Part shown: piece after piece, positions 10,793-22,000 of the stretch
Layout: each line of letters begins with the position of its first letter
Numbering within the stretch: position 1 is the stretch's first letter
NCBI GenBank assembly: GCA_015183035.1
Contig: JACZZP010000005.1
Location: 682,001-746,000, forward strand
DNA from: Meloidogyne chitwoodi
Taxonomy: Eukaryota > Nematoda > Chromadorea > Rhabditida > Meloidogynidae
Direction: 5' to 3'
Length of the DNA: 64,000 nt
Translations under genes and position numbers: made by a program
The notes under the pieces: generated by a model
Databases searched by the model: none
What the model was told of the DNA's origin: nothing
What the model saw: the letters and a program-made list of their open reading frames with translations, nothing else

Positions 10793-10930
10793 TAATGGAA
10801 CCGAGGGCCGAAGGGCAGAGGCGTAATATCCAACTGCATTGATAAACCGAGGGCCGAAGGCCAGAGGTGTGACATCCATCTGTAATGGTGATACCGAGGG
10901 CCGAAGGCCCAAATGATGCATCCATCTACT
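10793..10930. repeat. minisatellite, about 3 units of about 46 bp
   Basis: Units built on ACCGAGGGCCGAAGGCC...GTGACATCCATCTG. The same satellite recurs with seven units at 18160-18500. It is strikingly GC-rich against the background. Confidence 0.85.
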
Positions 10931-10944
10931 TAAAAAAGAAAATA

Positions 10945-11025
10945 TTGTGGATCTTTTGTCTATGGGTCTTCTGTTGGCGTGGATCTTTTGTCTGTGGATC
11001 TTCTATCTGTGGGTCTTCTGTGTTG
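10945..11025. repeat. short tandem repeat, GTGGATCTTTTGTCT type
   Basis: Four or five imperfect copies of a motif of about 15-20 bp (TGTGGATCTTCTATC and variants), directly next to the minisatellite. Confidence 0.65.
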
Positions 11026-11531
11026 ACACGATATGAATTAACTCATATAATTATATTAAATATTTTTTTATTAATAATAAACATAAATTATTTTAATATT
11101 TACTAAATTTAAAAATTCACAAATTTTTTGTTTTTTTATTCATATTTAATTACTTTTGGATTAAATATTATTAATTTTATTAAATTTAATATTAATTTTA
11201 TTATTTAAATATTTATAAAAAAATATATATAATTTTTTAATTAATTTTTTGAAAAGCTAATATTTAAAGTTAAATAATATTTACTTTATTTTAACTGAGT
11301 TTTCCTCCTCAAATAAGTATTAATTATTTATTTAAATTAAATAATAATATTATTTACATTAAAAAAAATTTTTTTTTAAATCTGCCATTTTTATAAATAA
11401 TTTATGGCTAAATATGTATAAACTTTAAAATTTTTAAAAAATATTAAAGCAATTATATTTAAAAAATACTAAATTTTTTAATAAAATTTAAAAAAAATTA
11501 AGAGATATTAATATTTAATTTTTTTTTTTCA

Positions 11532-13720
11532 ATGGAGTTTATATTATGGAATCGCAAAGAATTTGATAAAATTTATAATTGTTCAGGAATTAATGTTGAT
11601 GATATACCAATTGAAAAAAGGCAATATCCAATAGCTGCAATTATTTGTATAATATTTGGATTTATATATTATGTTAATTTAATTTTTTAAATTTAATTTA
11701 TAAAAATATTTTTTTAGCCTTTATATTTTCCTTGTATTTATTCTTTTTGGAAAAATAAATCAAAAAATTCATGTTATATTCTTTTAATTTATATTTCATT
11801 AATGGATATTGGTTTACTTTGGGTACCAAGTTTTGCTACTGGAATTATGAGTTTAAATGGTGATGTTTATTGTTCTTCACCGTTTTTTACTTATTTTGTT
11901 GGCTGTATAATTTTATGTAAAAGTTTATTAATTTTTTATTCTAATATTTTAAATTTATATTTTTAACCAGAAATATTATTTTATATTTACATATAAGACC
12001 AAGCATTTTTAAAAACTTTTAATAATAAATTAAATTTTAAGTTTTTTGGGCTGCTGAATCTACTGCTGATTTGGTACTTTTTTAAAAAATAAAAATATAT
12101 TTATTTTTAGATTTTGGGAATAAATCGATGTATTGAAATGGCATTTCCAAATATATCAAAAATACTTTTTCATGGTTTTCGTGTTTATATTTGGATTACT
12201 TTTTGTAATTTATTTGGAATTTATTGGCTTTTATTTTGTCATCCTTATATTTTTAATGGAACAACATTTGAATATTTATTTGATCCATTAAGTGGATATA
12301 TACCTTACAGAGCAGAAATTGTTTAAAAAAAATATAATTATTATAATAATATTTATAAATTTTAGTTTGAAGAAAATTTGTCTGAAATTGCAATATATAA
12401 TGCAATTTTGGCTGTAGGATCACCTACAATTTATTTTTTATTTATTATTTGTCTTTTCTTTAAAGCTCGAGAATTCTCCAACCGTGTAACCAAAGAAGAA
12501 TTAATGGTTTTAGAGAAAAATTTAATTTATTTAAAATTATTTAATATTTTTTTAAAGGTTTTTATTCAAGTATTTATTATTTCAATGTTAAATACTTTAA
12601 TTGGGATTTTCTATTCCTATAATATTCATCATGAAGATCATGGCAATTTGCTTTTAATGATTGCACATTTTTCTTGGTAATTAATAGAGATGTTCAGAGA
12701 ACAAAAATAAACAAGACCAAAAAAACAATTATAATTTCCGATCAAAAACTCTTGTAACATTTCTAGTAATTAATTATTAATTTTTTTTTAAATTTTTTGG
12801 ATGTTATGAAAAATATAAAGGATACACCCAATTTATTTTTAATTTATCTAATATTTTTGGTAAATGTGTAGTTGGCTATCTACCTGTACGCAAAAGGCGT
12901 TTGCAGTTTGCAAGCGCTCTTTGCATTTTTGGCGTTAGGAAAATTGCACGCTTATTTTTCCTTTTCAATTATGGTATGCTTTTGGCACATAGAGGGAAAA
13001 AAGAAAAGAAAATTATTAAGTGAAAATATTTTTATTTTATAAATGATCAGATTATAAATTTGGGACATGGCTTCGTTTTATAAATATGACAGTAGAATTT
13101 TTTAAACATTTTCATTGAACTTCAAATATGTCCTTTACTTACCCAACTAATAAATCCTCGGAAGAAAATTCTGGATTCCATTTTTCGACGATCAAATTGA
13201 TATTGAATCAAGGAAAAATCCTAAATTTTAATTATTGAATATCTACAAGGTTTCCGACTATAGAACACTAAAATGATCTGCCTCAACTGTGATAGCGATA
13301 TAAACATAAAGTGGCTTAATGGTTATTATTGGCGGTAATTTAATAATTTTCTTTTCTTTTTTCTCTCTATGTGCCAAAAGCATACCATAATTGAAAAGGA
13401 AAAATAAGCGTGCAATTTTCCTAACGCCAAAAATGCAAAGAGCGCTTGCAAACTGCAAACGCCTTTTGCGTACAGGTAGATAGCCAACTACACATTTACC
13501 AATATTTTTTAATTTTTTAGGTTACATATTCATGGTAAGTCAAAATATAATATTATTAAATAAATAATATTAAAATTAATTATTTTCAGGTTTTCCTCCA
13601 GTTATTTATTTAACACTAAATAAAACAGTAAGAACAGATACTAAAATTCTGATTAAAAAATTTGTCGTTTTCATAAAAAAATTTAAAAATAAATTAACCC
13701 TACAAATACCTAATAATTGA
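11532..13720 (+). CDS. serpentine chemoreceptor, SRT family
   Basis: Seven-transmembrane G-protein-coupled receptor of the nematode SRT class, expected in sensory neurons. Seven exons (11532-11672, 11718-11916, 12042-12073, 12111-12320, 12366-12676, 13521-13534, 13590-13720) stay in frame and give 345 residues, the usual SRT length. Diagnostic stretches are an early YNCS, LYFPCIY, GDVYCSSPFF before TM3, WAAES..LILGINRCIEM and the terminal HGFPPVIYLTLNKT. Hydrophobic segments follow in 7TM order. Exon 6 has only 14 bases. The intron before it (12677-13520) has been enlarged by a MITE. Nothing in the coding frame is broken, so the gene may be functional. Confidence 0.88.
12859..13500. mobile_element. 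642-bp MITE in an SRT intron
   Basis: Nearly perfect inverted arms of about 160 bp (start GGTAAATGTGTAGTTGGC). They are flanked by AATATTTTT at 12850-12858 and 13501-13509, a 9-bp target duplication (7-8 bp if the end is set one base differently). Long arms and a roughly 9-bp duplication resemble Mutator-type elements, but the A+T-rich target makes this tentative. Confidence 0.75.
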
Positions 13721-13994
13721 TGTAAAGTACTATGATTTAAAAAGAAAATATATTGTTAGTCCTTTTCTTTAATACATTTCTTTTGCCCAAAGAAATGTTT
13801 TAAATATTTTAGTCTAATAAAGATATTTATTTTTTACCTTTATTTTTGATTTAAAATATTAATATTTAAAATTAAAATAAAAACTTCTAGACTTTAAAAA
13901 TTCTAGAAAAGAAATCCTTATCATTGTCATCGCTTGTTTATAAATAAGATAAAAAGAGAAAAACTTTTAAAAAAATAAATTAAATAAAAACAAT

Positions 13995-15284
13995 TCAACA
14001 AAAATGTTTGTTAACATCATACATAAAAGGCTTTTCTGCTAAATCATAACCAAAATTAGTTTCAACAGAAACTGCCCTTACTCCAACTTTCGGACATAAT
14101 TCGTCAATTTCTTCAAGAAAAATTTTGTTACCTATAAAAATTAAATTAACCTATTATTGACTGTCATATTTTATACTCTAGAGATATTAATGTAATTGAA
14201 TTTTAAATCAAATGCATATCATTAATTAATCTTTAATGAAATAGATTCAAAAATTATTTGGAGATTCAAAAAGGAATGTTAGATGACTTCTCTTATTTTT
14301 ACAAATTAATGACAATAGGAATTATTACTTCTTTTTTTTTAAATTCAAATTATAATCAAATACCAATTTATCTAAATAATTAAAAAATTTACTTACCAAT
14401 TTTATTTCCATTTTTGGTAAAAAATACAATTACAAATGATTCTTTATTAGGCTGAAAAACAACACCACAACCAAAAACATCTCCATCATTCCATGATAAT
14501 TTTTGATTACCATATGAAGCATTAGTATTACACAAAAAGAGTTCTGCAATATTTCCAAAACCAATTGAAGCATAACTAAAAATTAAATTTATTAAAAAAT
14601 AATTTAAAAATTTTAATTTGTCTATACCAATCATTATCTGTTTGTTTTATCATTTTCACTTCATAATAAAATAAAGAATAACGTTGAGAATAACAATCAG
14701 CTCTTTTAAACGAATTTTGAGCAATTACAACAATCCATTCATTTTTTCCTAATAAAATAAATAACTTTAAAAATTATTCAATTTTTATTTTTAACCATTT
14801 TCTTTTGCCAAATGGTATTTTGTTTTTCCATCTTCTCTAACATTAACATATCCATTTTTGGTAATACAAGAACCATATTTTAAATTATATTTATTTATAC
14901 ATTTACTTTCACAACACGTATAAGTAGTAGTTTCTTTGATTTTAGTCATTTTATTTGGAATTAATACAAAACGCTAAAAATTTTTTTTAGCATTTTAAAT
15001 TTAAAATTAAACTAACAGCTAGCTTCTCAGTTTCTTTTTGTAATTGCTCAAATTTTGATTTAAATTCAGCATTTTCTTCTTTAAGTGAATTATTTTCTTG
15101 TTCCAACTTTTAATTAATTTTTTTTTAAATATTTTAAATAATTATAATTTAAATATATGTTTCAAAGACAAATAAAATCTATTACCTGTATACATTTTTG
15201 ACAATTTTGAATAGAACAACAACAAATTGTATCAGTTGTAGACAAATTGGTAGTAGAATTTGAAGTACTAATATTATCACTCAT
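13995..15284 (-). CDS. Cys-rich coiled-coil SPRY protein, copy A
   Basis: Six exons (15186-15284, 15017-15106, 14796-14973, 14628-14748, 14397-14575, 13995-14131) give 267 residues. Order: MSDN start, Ser/Thr/Asn-rich leader, Cys cluster [11 protein letters not shown] (exon 1); a Glu/Lys coiled coil LEQENNSLKEENAEF (exon 2); TCCESKCIN and GSCITKNGYVNV (exon 3); then a B30.2/SPRY domain over exons 4-6 with [24 protein letters not shown] and a terminal [23 protein letters not shown] domains are protein-binding modules. Secreted SPRY proteins are an expanded effector class in cyst nematodes, but no signal peptide is visible here, so a host role is unproven. One of six paralogues in the window, all on the minus strand. 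Confidence 0.85.
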
Positions 15285-16314
15285 TTTAGAAATTAATTCT
15301 AAACATTAAAAATAATTAAATAATAAATTATTCTACATATAAAAATTAAAGAATTTATCTAAAAAATATTAATGATCAAACTTTTTTACTATAAAATGTA
15401 TTTTCCCTCTTTTTATAGAAGAAAATAATAAACCTATTTTAAAACTTATCGGTAGTCTTTTATACATATTTAATACATAACTTTTGCCTAAGGAAACAAT
15501 TTGAATATATTAGACTAATAAATATATTTTTAACTTTAAGCAAAAATTCCTTGAGTTCACCCTAAAAACTAAAAATTTTTTTGAATATTTTTTAAATTGT
15601 GTTAAAAATCAATTTTTGTTTGTTATATTCCTCAGACATGTGCGAAACGTTTCGTTTCGCTGTTTCGTTACTTTTTTTCCGTTTCATTTCGTTTCGTGAC
15701 GAAACACAAATTTAAAATGTTTCTTTCGTTTTGTGACGAAACAATTTTAAAAATTTTTTGCTTCGTTAAAAAAATTTCGGTGTTTCGTACATTTCTGATC
15801 TGGCAATCCCAGCGAATCTGGGTCCCTACGAAAAAAAATTCAACAAATCTGAAAACATGTTTCTAGGGGTAATTCTTGGTGGAGATCACGAATATGAACT
15901 CAGATTTTGTCTAACACTTGATTTTATCTATGATTTTTAATCAAGTACTTGATCTTTTTTGAAAACGAAAAAAAGACATATTATTCGACCCCCGCAAAAA
16001 AAATCTATAATTTTCCCGGATGCGCACTCATAAGTTTCCAGAAAAAATATTATAAAATTTCTTTTAGTTATAAATATATGAATATTTTTAAGTTCTTTTG
16101 CCCAAAGAAATAATTTGAATATATTAGTCTAATATTTAAATATATTATTGACCTTTTTTGTAATTAATGCAAAAATGCCTATATATTAATATTTAAAATA
16201 AATAAAGTCTCCTAGACTTTAAAAATTATAGTAAAGAAATCTTTATCATTTTCATCGTTTGTTAAAAAAAAGAAAAAAGAGAAATTTGTAAACAAATAAA
16301 TTAAATAAAAACAA
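15285..16314. other. spacer between SPRY copies A and B
   Basis: Two copies of a conserved spacer block (TTTTGCCCAAAGAAAYAATTTGAATATATTAG type) lie at about 15485 and 16095, on either side of inserted repeats at 15633-16020. There is no gene. Sequence at 15798-15990 (GGCAATCCCAGC...TTCTAGGGGTAATTC) looks like a degraded relative of the MITE at 29420. Confidence 0.5.
15633..15797. mobile_element. GTTTCG-filled hAT-like element
   Basis: Ends CAGACATGTGCGAAAC and its imperfect mirror (14 of 16), filled with repeated GTTTCG/CGAAAC in both orientations. The terminal CAGA..TG is hAT-like. No target duplication is visible. Confidence 0.6.
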
Positions 16315-17569
16315 TTAACAAAAATGTTTGTTAACATCATACATAAAAGGCTTTGTTTCTAAATCATATCCAAAATTAGTTTCAACAGAACATGATTCTA
16401 TTCCAATATACGGACATAATTCGTTAATTTCTTCCAGAAAAATCTTATTACCTATGAAAGTAAAAAATACATATTAACCTATTTATTTATTGGGATTAAC
16501 AGATTAAAAGGTGGGAATTAAAAATTTACTTACCAATTTTATTTCCATTTTTAGTAAAAAAGACAATCACATTCGATTCTTTATTGGGCTGAAAAACAAC
16601 ACCACAGCCAAAAACATCTCCATCTTTCCAAGAGAATTTCTGATAATCTACCCAAACAAAATTAGTATTACACAAAAAGATTTTTGCAGCATCATTATTA
16701 AAGCCTATTCCAGCGGAACTAAAAATTTATTAAAAAAGAGTAAAAGTGCAGTTAACTGCACTTTTACCGAAAAAATTAAAAAAAATATTACCATACAATT
16801 TCATCTGTTTCTTTTATCATTTTAACTTCAAAATAAAATAAAGAACAAAGTTTGGAATAACAATCTGTTCTTTTAAACGAATTTTGAGCATTAACAAAAA
16901 TCCACTTGTTCTCTTAACATTTAGGCTTAATTAAATTATTAAATTTTATTCTTTACCTTTTTCTTTCTTTTCAGCCAAATAATATTTTATTTTTCCATTG
17001 GTCCAAACATTAACATATCCATTTTTAGAAATACAAGAACCATTTTTTAAATTTTTATTTATACATTTATCTTTACAACAAGTATTTATATCATGGACAC
17101 TAGTTATTTTGTTTTTAATTAATACAAAACGCTAAAAAATGTTTTTATTTAAAAATTTAAATAAAACCAACTGCTAGTTTCTCAATTTCTTTATAACGGA
17201 ATTGCTCCAATTCTGAGGTTAATTCAGCAATTTTTTCGTAAAGTGAATCAATATTCTAATTATTTTTATTAAAGAATATTTATTAAATTATTTTTTATAA
17301 TAGAAATATTTATAATTTTAATTAAGGTTGGGCAAAGCCAGTTAATATCTATTCCCCGGTTAACGGTTCCAGTTAATCGGCTTTGTCCAACCATAATTTT
17401 AATGTTTATTAAATCGAGGATTCGATTTGAATAAAAATTTCTAAAAATATTTAAAAATTGTGTTTACCTTTATACACTTTTGATGACAAATTTGAATAAA
17501 ACAACAACACACCGAATCAGTTGTAGACAAATTACTGGTAGAATTTGAAGTACTAATATTATCACTCAT
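16315..17569 (-). CDS. Cys-rich coiled-coil SPRY protein, copy B
   Basis: Six exons (17468-17569, 17172-17255, 16957-17131, 16792-16912, 16534-16718, 16315-16451), 267 residues. Same order as copy A. The first Cys cluster is altered ([12 protein letters not shown]), the coiled coil reads [19 protein letters not shown], and the SPRY core reads [14 protein letters not shown] and [10 protein letters not shown]. Intron 1 carries a 73-bp hAT-like element and intron 4 a perfect 28-bp palindrome. Closest in sequence to copy C: both have KDGDVFGCG and the two-residue-longer exon 5. Confidence 0.83.
16740..16767. repeat. 28-bp perfect palindrome in intron 4 of SPRY copy B
   Basis: GTAAAAGTGCAGTT followed immediately by its reverse complement. 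A related hairpin sits at the same place in copy C (26288-26326) and is absent from the other copies. Confidence 0.85.
17323..17395. mobile_element. 73-bp hAT-like MITE in intron 1 of SPRY copy B
   Basis: Terminal repeats TAAGGTTGGGCAAAGCC and its mirror (15 of 17) flanked by perfect 8-bp duplications ATTTTAAT (17315-17322 and 17396-17403). The interior is GGTTAACGGTT-type. The 8-bp duplication is the hAT signature. Confidence 0.8.
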
Positions 17570-18096
17570 TTTATAAAAAATAAATAATCTTATAAATATT
17601 AAAATTAATAAAATTATAAATTTTTAGTAAACTTTGTTATTAACTCATTAAAAAATAATCTAGAGATGAAAAACTCAGAATTTTATTTCCATAAGTGTCT
17701 ATTTAATAAATACATAAGTACATATAAAATTTATTTTCCCAAGTCATTTTAAAGCAGTTTTTGCTTAAAGAAATAATTTAAATATTAGTGAGATACTTAA
17801 GTAATATTTATTTATTTTCTGCATTTTATTTAAGAAAATAAAGATAATAATATTTTATTCTTTAAATGAATTTTGCCCAAGGCAAAAATGTAATAAAAAT
17901 GGTACTTTTTAATTATGGGCACAAATGTCCGCAAGTTATAATATTTTCTCAAAGGTATTATTTTGAAGGTATAAAATCAACAATCTTTGCTTAAATATAA
18001 TCAAATTCTCTTCTTTTCATAGAAATTTGAAAGGATATTTGTCGATCATTTTACCAGTGCTTGGAATTTTCGATTTTGCTCACTCATACTTCATAC
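17570..18096. other. intergenic, no gene seen
   Basis: A+T-rich. It holds a weak copy of the SPRY spacer block near 17755 and a TGTCCGCAAGTTAT segment at about 17925, which resembles the ends of the element at 47831. Confidence 0.4.
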
Positions 18097-18500
18097 CAGG
18101 GATGGGCAAGTTTCGGATTTCGGGTTTCGGAAGTTTCGGATTATTCGGGTTTTTTAGACATTTCTGCAATGATGAACCGAGGGCCGAAGACCCGAGGTGA
18201 GACACACAACTTCAATGATGGAATCGAGGGCCGAAGGCCAGAGCTGTGACATCCATCTGCAATGATGGAACCGAGGGCCGAAGGCTCAAGGTGTGACACC
18301 CATTTGCAATGATGAACCGAGGGCCGAAGGCCAGAGGTGTGATATCCATCTGCAATGAAGAATCGAGGGCCGAAGGCCCGAGGAGTAAAATCCATCTTCA
18401 ATGAAGAACGAGGGCCGAAGGCCCGAGCGACACCGATCTGAAATGATGAACAGAGGGCCGAATGCCCGAGGAGTGACATCCATCTGCATTGAAGAACGAG
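18097..18500. repeat. hAT-like end plus 7-unit minisatellite
   Basis: Starts with CAGGGATGGGCAAG, a typical hAT terminal repeat, then TTTCGGATT repeats. From about 18160 come seven units of about 46 bp of the GAGGGCCGAAGGCC satellite also present at 10793. No matching right end is found, so the element is incomplete or has been overrun by the satellite. Long frames across it (for example 18141-18515) are artefacts of the repeat period. Confidence 0.75.
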
Positions 18501-18917
18501 TTTTGTATGGGCCATTTTGTTACCGATTGTGAGTGCGGCACTGAAATGGACTTTTTGAACAGTTTTTAAAATATTAATTTGAAACTTTGGGAGAATATGT
18601 AATCAAGTATGGGGAATTTTATATGCAAATAGGCAAAATAAATATTAGAATAAATATAAATAATAAAATAAATATTTTCCCAACATAAAATAAAGTAAAA
18701 AACAAATCTTATCTTGAATTTATATTTTTCCCAAAACTAAAATTGTCTTGACCTTTCCTAAACTCTAATTTGTTTGCCTAAAATTCTATTATATATAAGC
18801 TGAAATTATTATTTAAATATAAATTATTCCATTTTCTCATTTTAAAACATTCAACCGACTTTTGTAAAATAATAAATTTTGTAATAAATTAATTAAGTTT
18901 GATTTGAAGAAAAAACC
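18501..18917. other. intergenic, no gene seen
   Basis: A+T-rich; nothing supported. Confidence 0.5.
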
Positions 18918-19975
18918 TCAGAAAGTATTTCGCTCTACCTATATGTAATAGAATGCCCAAATATATATTAAAATTCTTACCGGATAACGTTGATTAGCTA
19001 TAACAAGTGATTGAAAAGTTTGAAGCTCGTCATCGATCCAATTCAATTTGTTTTTAAAATTAGAAAGTCCAGTGCTCAATAAAGTATTTTGTTGTACAAT
19101 ATTTTCAATTCCTCCAACATTACGTATATCAATTAATTGAATATAAACTAAAAATAAAATTTTAAGAAATATAGCCCAACCTTCAAATTCTGGGGTAGGC
19201 CGAAAGTTTTTTTTTAATTTTTTAAATAAAAAAAAATTCTCTTTAATCAAACTGTTATTAGGAAATTTTTTATCATTTTAATACTATTTAAAAATAAATT
19301 TATTTATATATTTTTACATACGTATATCCCGTTGAATTTCTGTATATTGATTTTGTGGAAGTTGGTAAGGTATCGTCTCAAGTGTAGTAAGTTTTTGAAT
19401 TAAATTGTCATTAAATTCAGGCATAGAAACTATAGCTCTTGTGTTTCTGTTACTTTGTAGTGGAACAGGAGGTTCCAACTTAATTTTTTATTTTTATTTA
19501 TTTTTTTGTCAAACTTGCTCTTATTAGAATATAAAAAAATTATAAAATTTAAAGTAGACTAGTTATCTCACAAAAAATAAAAATTATTGGGTAGTATTTT
19601 TGGATCATATTTACGGTAATATGTATTTCAAAAATTAATTTTAAAATTTTTTATTTCCCAGGATAGTTATTTTTAATGAAATTAGGTAATATAATTTTAT
19701 CTAATATAACGAGACTAGTTTTACTTATTTTTGACTTAATTTATAAATTTATATTTCATTTTTGGAATATAAAATATTAGTTTAACTTTTTAATTGACGA
19801 TTTAAGAAGGTTGAAAAAATTTCAGCAAATACCCTAACTTTATCTGATTAAATTAAATTATTTAATAAATTATCTTAAATTTTATTAAATTAAAAAAATA
19901 AAATAAAACAAACTAAATCTACTCCATAGCACAATGCAAATTGAATAAAATTAAAAATAAATTTAATATTTTCAT
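18918..19975 (-). CDS. secreted protein, diverged inverted paralogue (possibly degraded)
   Basis: Clear exons are 19322-19478, 18981-19147 and 18918-18938, in frame, ending VERNTF. They encode LQSNRNTRAIVSMPEF, QYTEIQRDIR, GGIENIVQQNTLLSTGL and LNWIDDELQTFQSLVIANQRYP, a helical extracellular-type region. An ATG at 19975 starts a signal peptide MKILNLFLILFNLHCAM that almost matches the gene at 22001, and about 600 bp upstream is also shared in inverted order. However, this signal exon reaches a stop or wrong-phase donor relative to the next exon (a one-base length change against the paralogue). An unseen small exon or a pseudogene are both possible. The function is unknown. Confidence 0.5.
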
Positions 19976-22000
19976 TTTTCTTTGAGTTTTAATATATCTA
20001 TAAAATTAGAGTATATTATTATTAACACGAGGTTCTATTTTTATATAAAATAATTTTTGAGGAGACCCAATAATTAAATTAATTTAAATAATAAAAGTGA
20101 CTTTTCTCTCTTAATTTTCAAAATAATTAATTTAAATTAATTATTCTTAGACTTTTTAAAGACTTTAGATACGCACGCTTCTGAGAGCTCAAAGTTAAAT
20201 TTTCTTTCTACAAAATTTTAATTTTTAAAAATTCGATTTATTAATTTTATTTTTCTCTTACTCTACCTTTAAATTTTATAGATAACTCGAGTATACATTT
20301 CCGTTAAAATTTAAAAGGACATTAAAAAATATTAGATGCTAACATTGAATTATCTTTTTATTTATTTTTTACTTCCTCATTATATTCACTTGCTACCGAA
20401 GATTTCCAATTTACTTGCACTCTATATATCTACTCATTTGATCTAGGAAAGAGAACAAAGCATTTCCGCTAAAAAAATAAAAATCAATTGAAAAATTTAG
20501 CAAAAAATAGAATAATATTACCTTAAAAAATTTTAATAAATATAAAATAAAACTTTTTTTTTTAATTGAAGAAGCAAAACAACTAAATGTTTTGAATAAT
20601 ATATTTTGAGGGTGCGAAACTTGCGGACAGATATTTTGTATAAAAATTTATGTAAAATTTAAAAATCTGCTGCGGAATAGGTCTCGAAACTTTAATTTTA
20701 TCAGTCACTAGCATTATTAGATTTTTTATATTTTTCTCAATTTTTTACAAAAATATTTGCCATCAAGTTTCTAGTTTCTATTTTTATAGTTGAAATTTTT
20801 TTAATAAAATTTTTCAATTTTGTACTTAAAAATTACAATAAAGCTGGGGGTGTAAAATTAAAATATGAGTATGATGGCTCATTTGAACTAGCTCTTCTAG
20901 GCGAGTCGAATGAGCCAAAATGAGCGTGATTGTGATTTTGAAAAAAGTTATGAAAGATCGAAGTGTGCTGGAAATACGCCAAACTTGGACCTATTGGGAG
21001 TATTTTATTACTTCTTCGCCCATGAATAGATGGGTTTTGTTACATGCGTTATTCTACGGCTAAAATTACATCAAAATAATTAATTCAGTGAAAATAATTT
21101 AAGAACAGCCGCGGTAATCACTTAATGGAGCTTACTTCCCCTTATGATTTTGTGAGTTGCAGTGACCTGTATCTCGGCGATTATTCGTCTCCGGCTTATA
21201 TATTCGAACTCAGCTCTACGAGAGGAATCGAATGGCATGAAGTACATGTTTCTAGCTCGACCCCCTATACTAAAGCAACTTCAATTTCTTAGTTAGTCTA
21301 AATGACCCAAAAATTTAATTACTAAATTTTATAAAATTATTTACTAAATATTTTTCCCTATCAAAATTTATGCTACAGGCATTGAATAATCTTATTTCAA
21401 GGTATAATTTTTTCCTATATTATCTGCGCCAATATGACCCCTTTCATATTTATTTAATTTAAAAATTAAATAAAATTAGCAAATAAAATCCATTAACGTA
21501 GGAAAGCCAATGCTCGCCACCAATTTTTAATTTCTTATGAGTTCAAAATTTCGAACGGAAATATACGCTCGAGTTATTTAAAAAAATGTTAAATGTAAAA
21601 TAGAGAAAATTAAAATTTAATTAATCGAATTTTTAAAAATTAAATTGCATGGAAGAGAGAAAATTTAACTGCAAGCCTTCATAAGCGTGCGTATCTTAAG
21701 TCTTTAAAAAGGCTTAGTAAACTGCAGATTTATTTATTTAAATTTTTAATTTTTTTAGAAAATTCGGAGGTCTTAATTGTATATGTATAGGGGTTTGTTT
21801 ATATAAAAAGAGCCTTGTTTTCTCTATTAATTTATTTATTATTTTGGGTTTCCTTTATCATATAAAAACGTCATAAATTGTAGGTAGAACATATTTGATA
21901 AAAACCTTAAAAATATCCTTCAATTTAAAAATCACAATTTTATAGATATATTCTAAAAAAAAATTTTTAATTAACTAAAAAGAGAACAAAAACCCAAAAA
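19976..22000. other. shared promoter-side region of an inverted gene pair
   Basis: DNA at about 20080-20310 and 21540-21720 is the same sequence in opposite orientation (TATACTCGAGTTAT, AATCGAATTTTTAAAAATTA, AGCGTGCGTATC, AGTCTTTAAAAAG). This is the 5' flank of the genes starting at 19975 (-) and 22001 (+). A GCGAAACTTGCGGAC segment lies at 20613. Confidence 0.6.
20846..21275. mobile_element. truncated copy of the 6639 MITE
   Basis: Matches the centre and right arm of the element at 6639-7243 (ATGAGTATGATGGCTCAT, GCCAAACTTGGACC, ATTCTACGGC, GCCGCGGTAATCACTT, CCTATACTAAAG) but lacks the left arm. It sits between the two divergent paralogues. Confidence 0.75.

Noticed and set aside
10793..18500. 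CRISPR-like array
   Set aside because: The units are contiguous degenerate satellites without distinct spacers, in a eukaryotic context.
18141..18515. Long minus-strand frames with repeated FGPR/GLRPS peptides
   Set aside because: They are produced by the minisatellite period, not by a gene; all frames show the same repetition.
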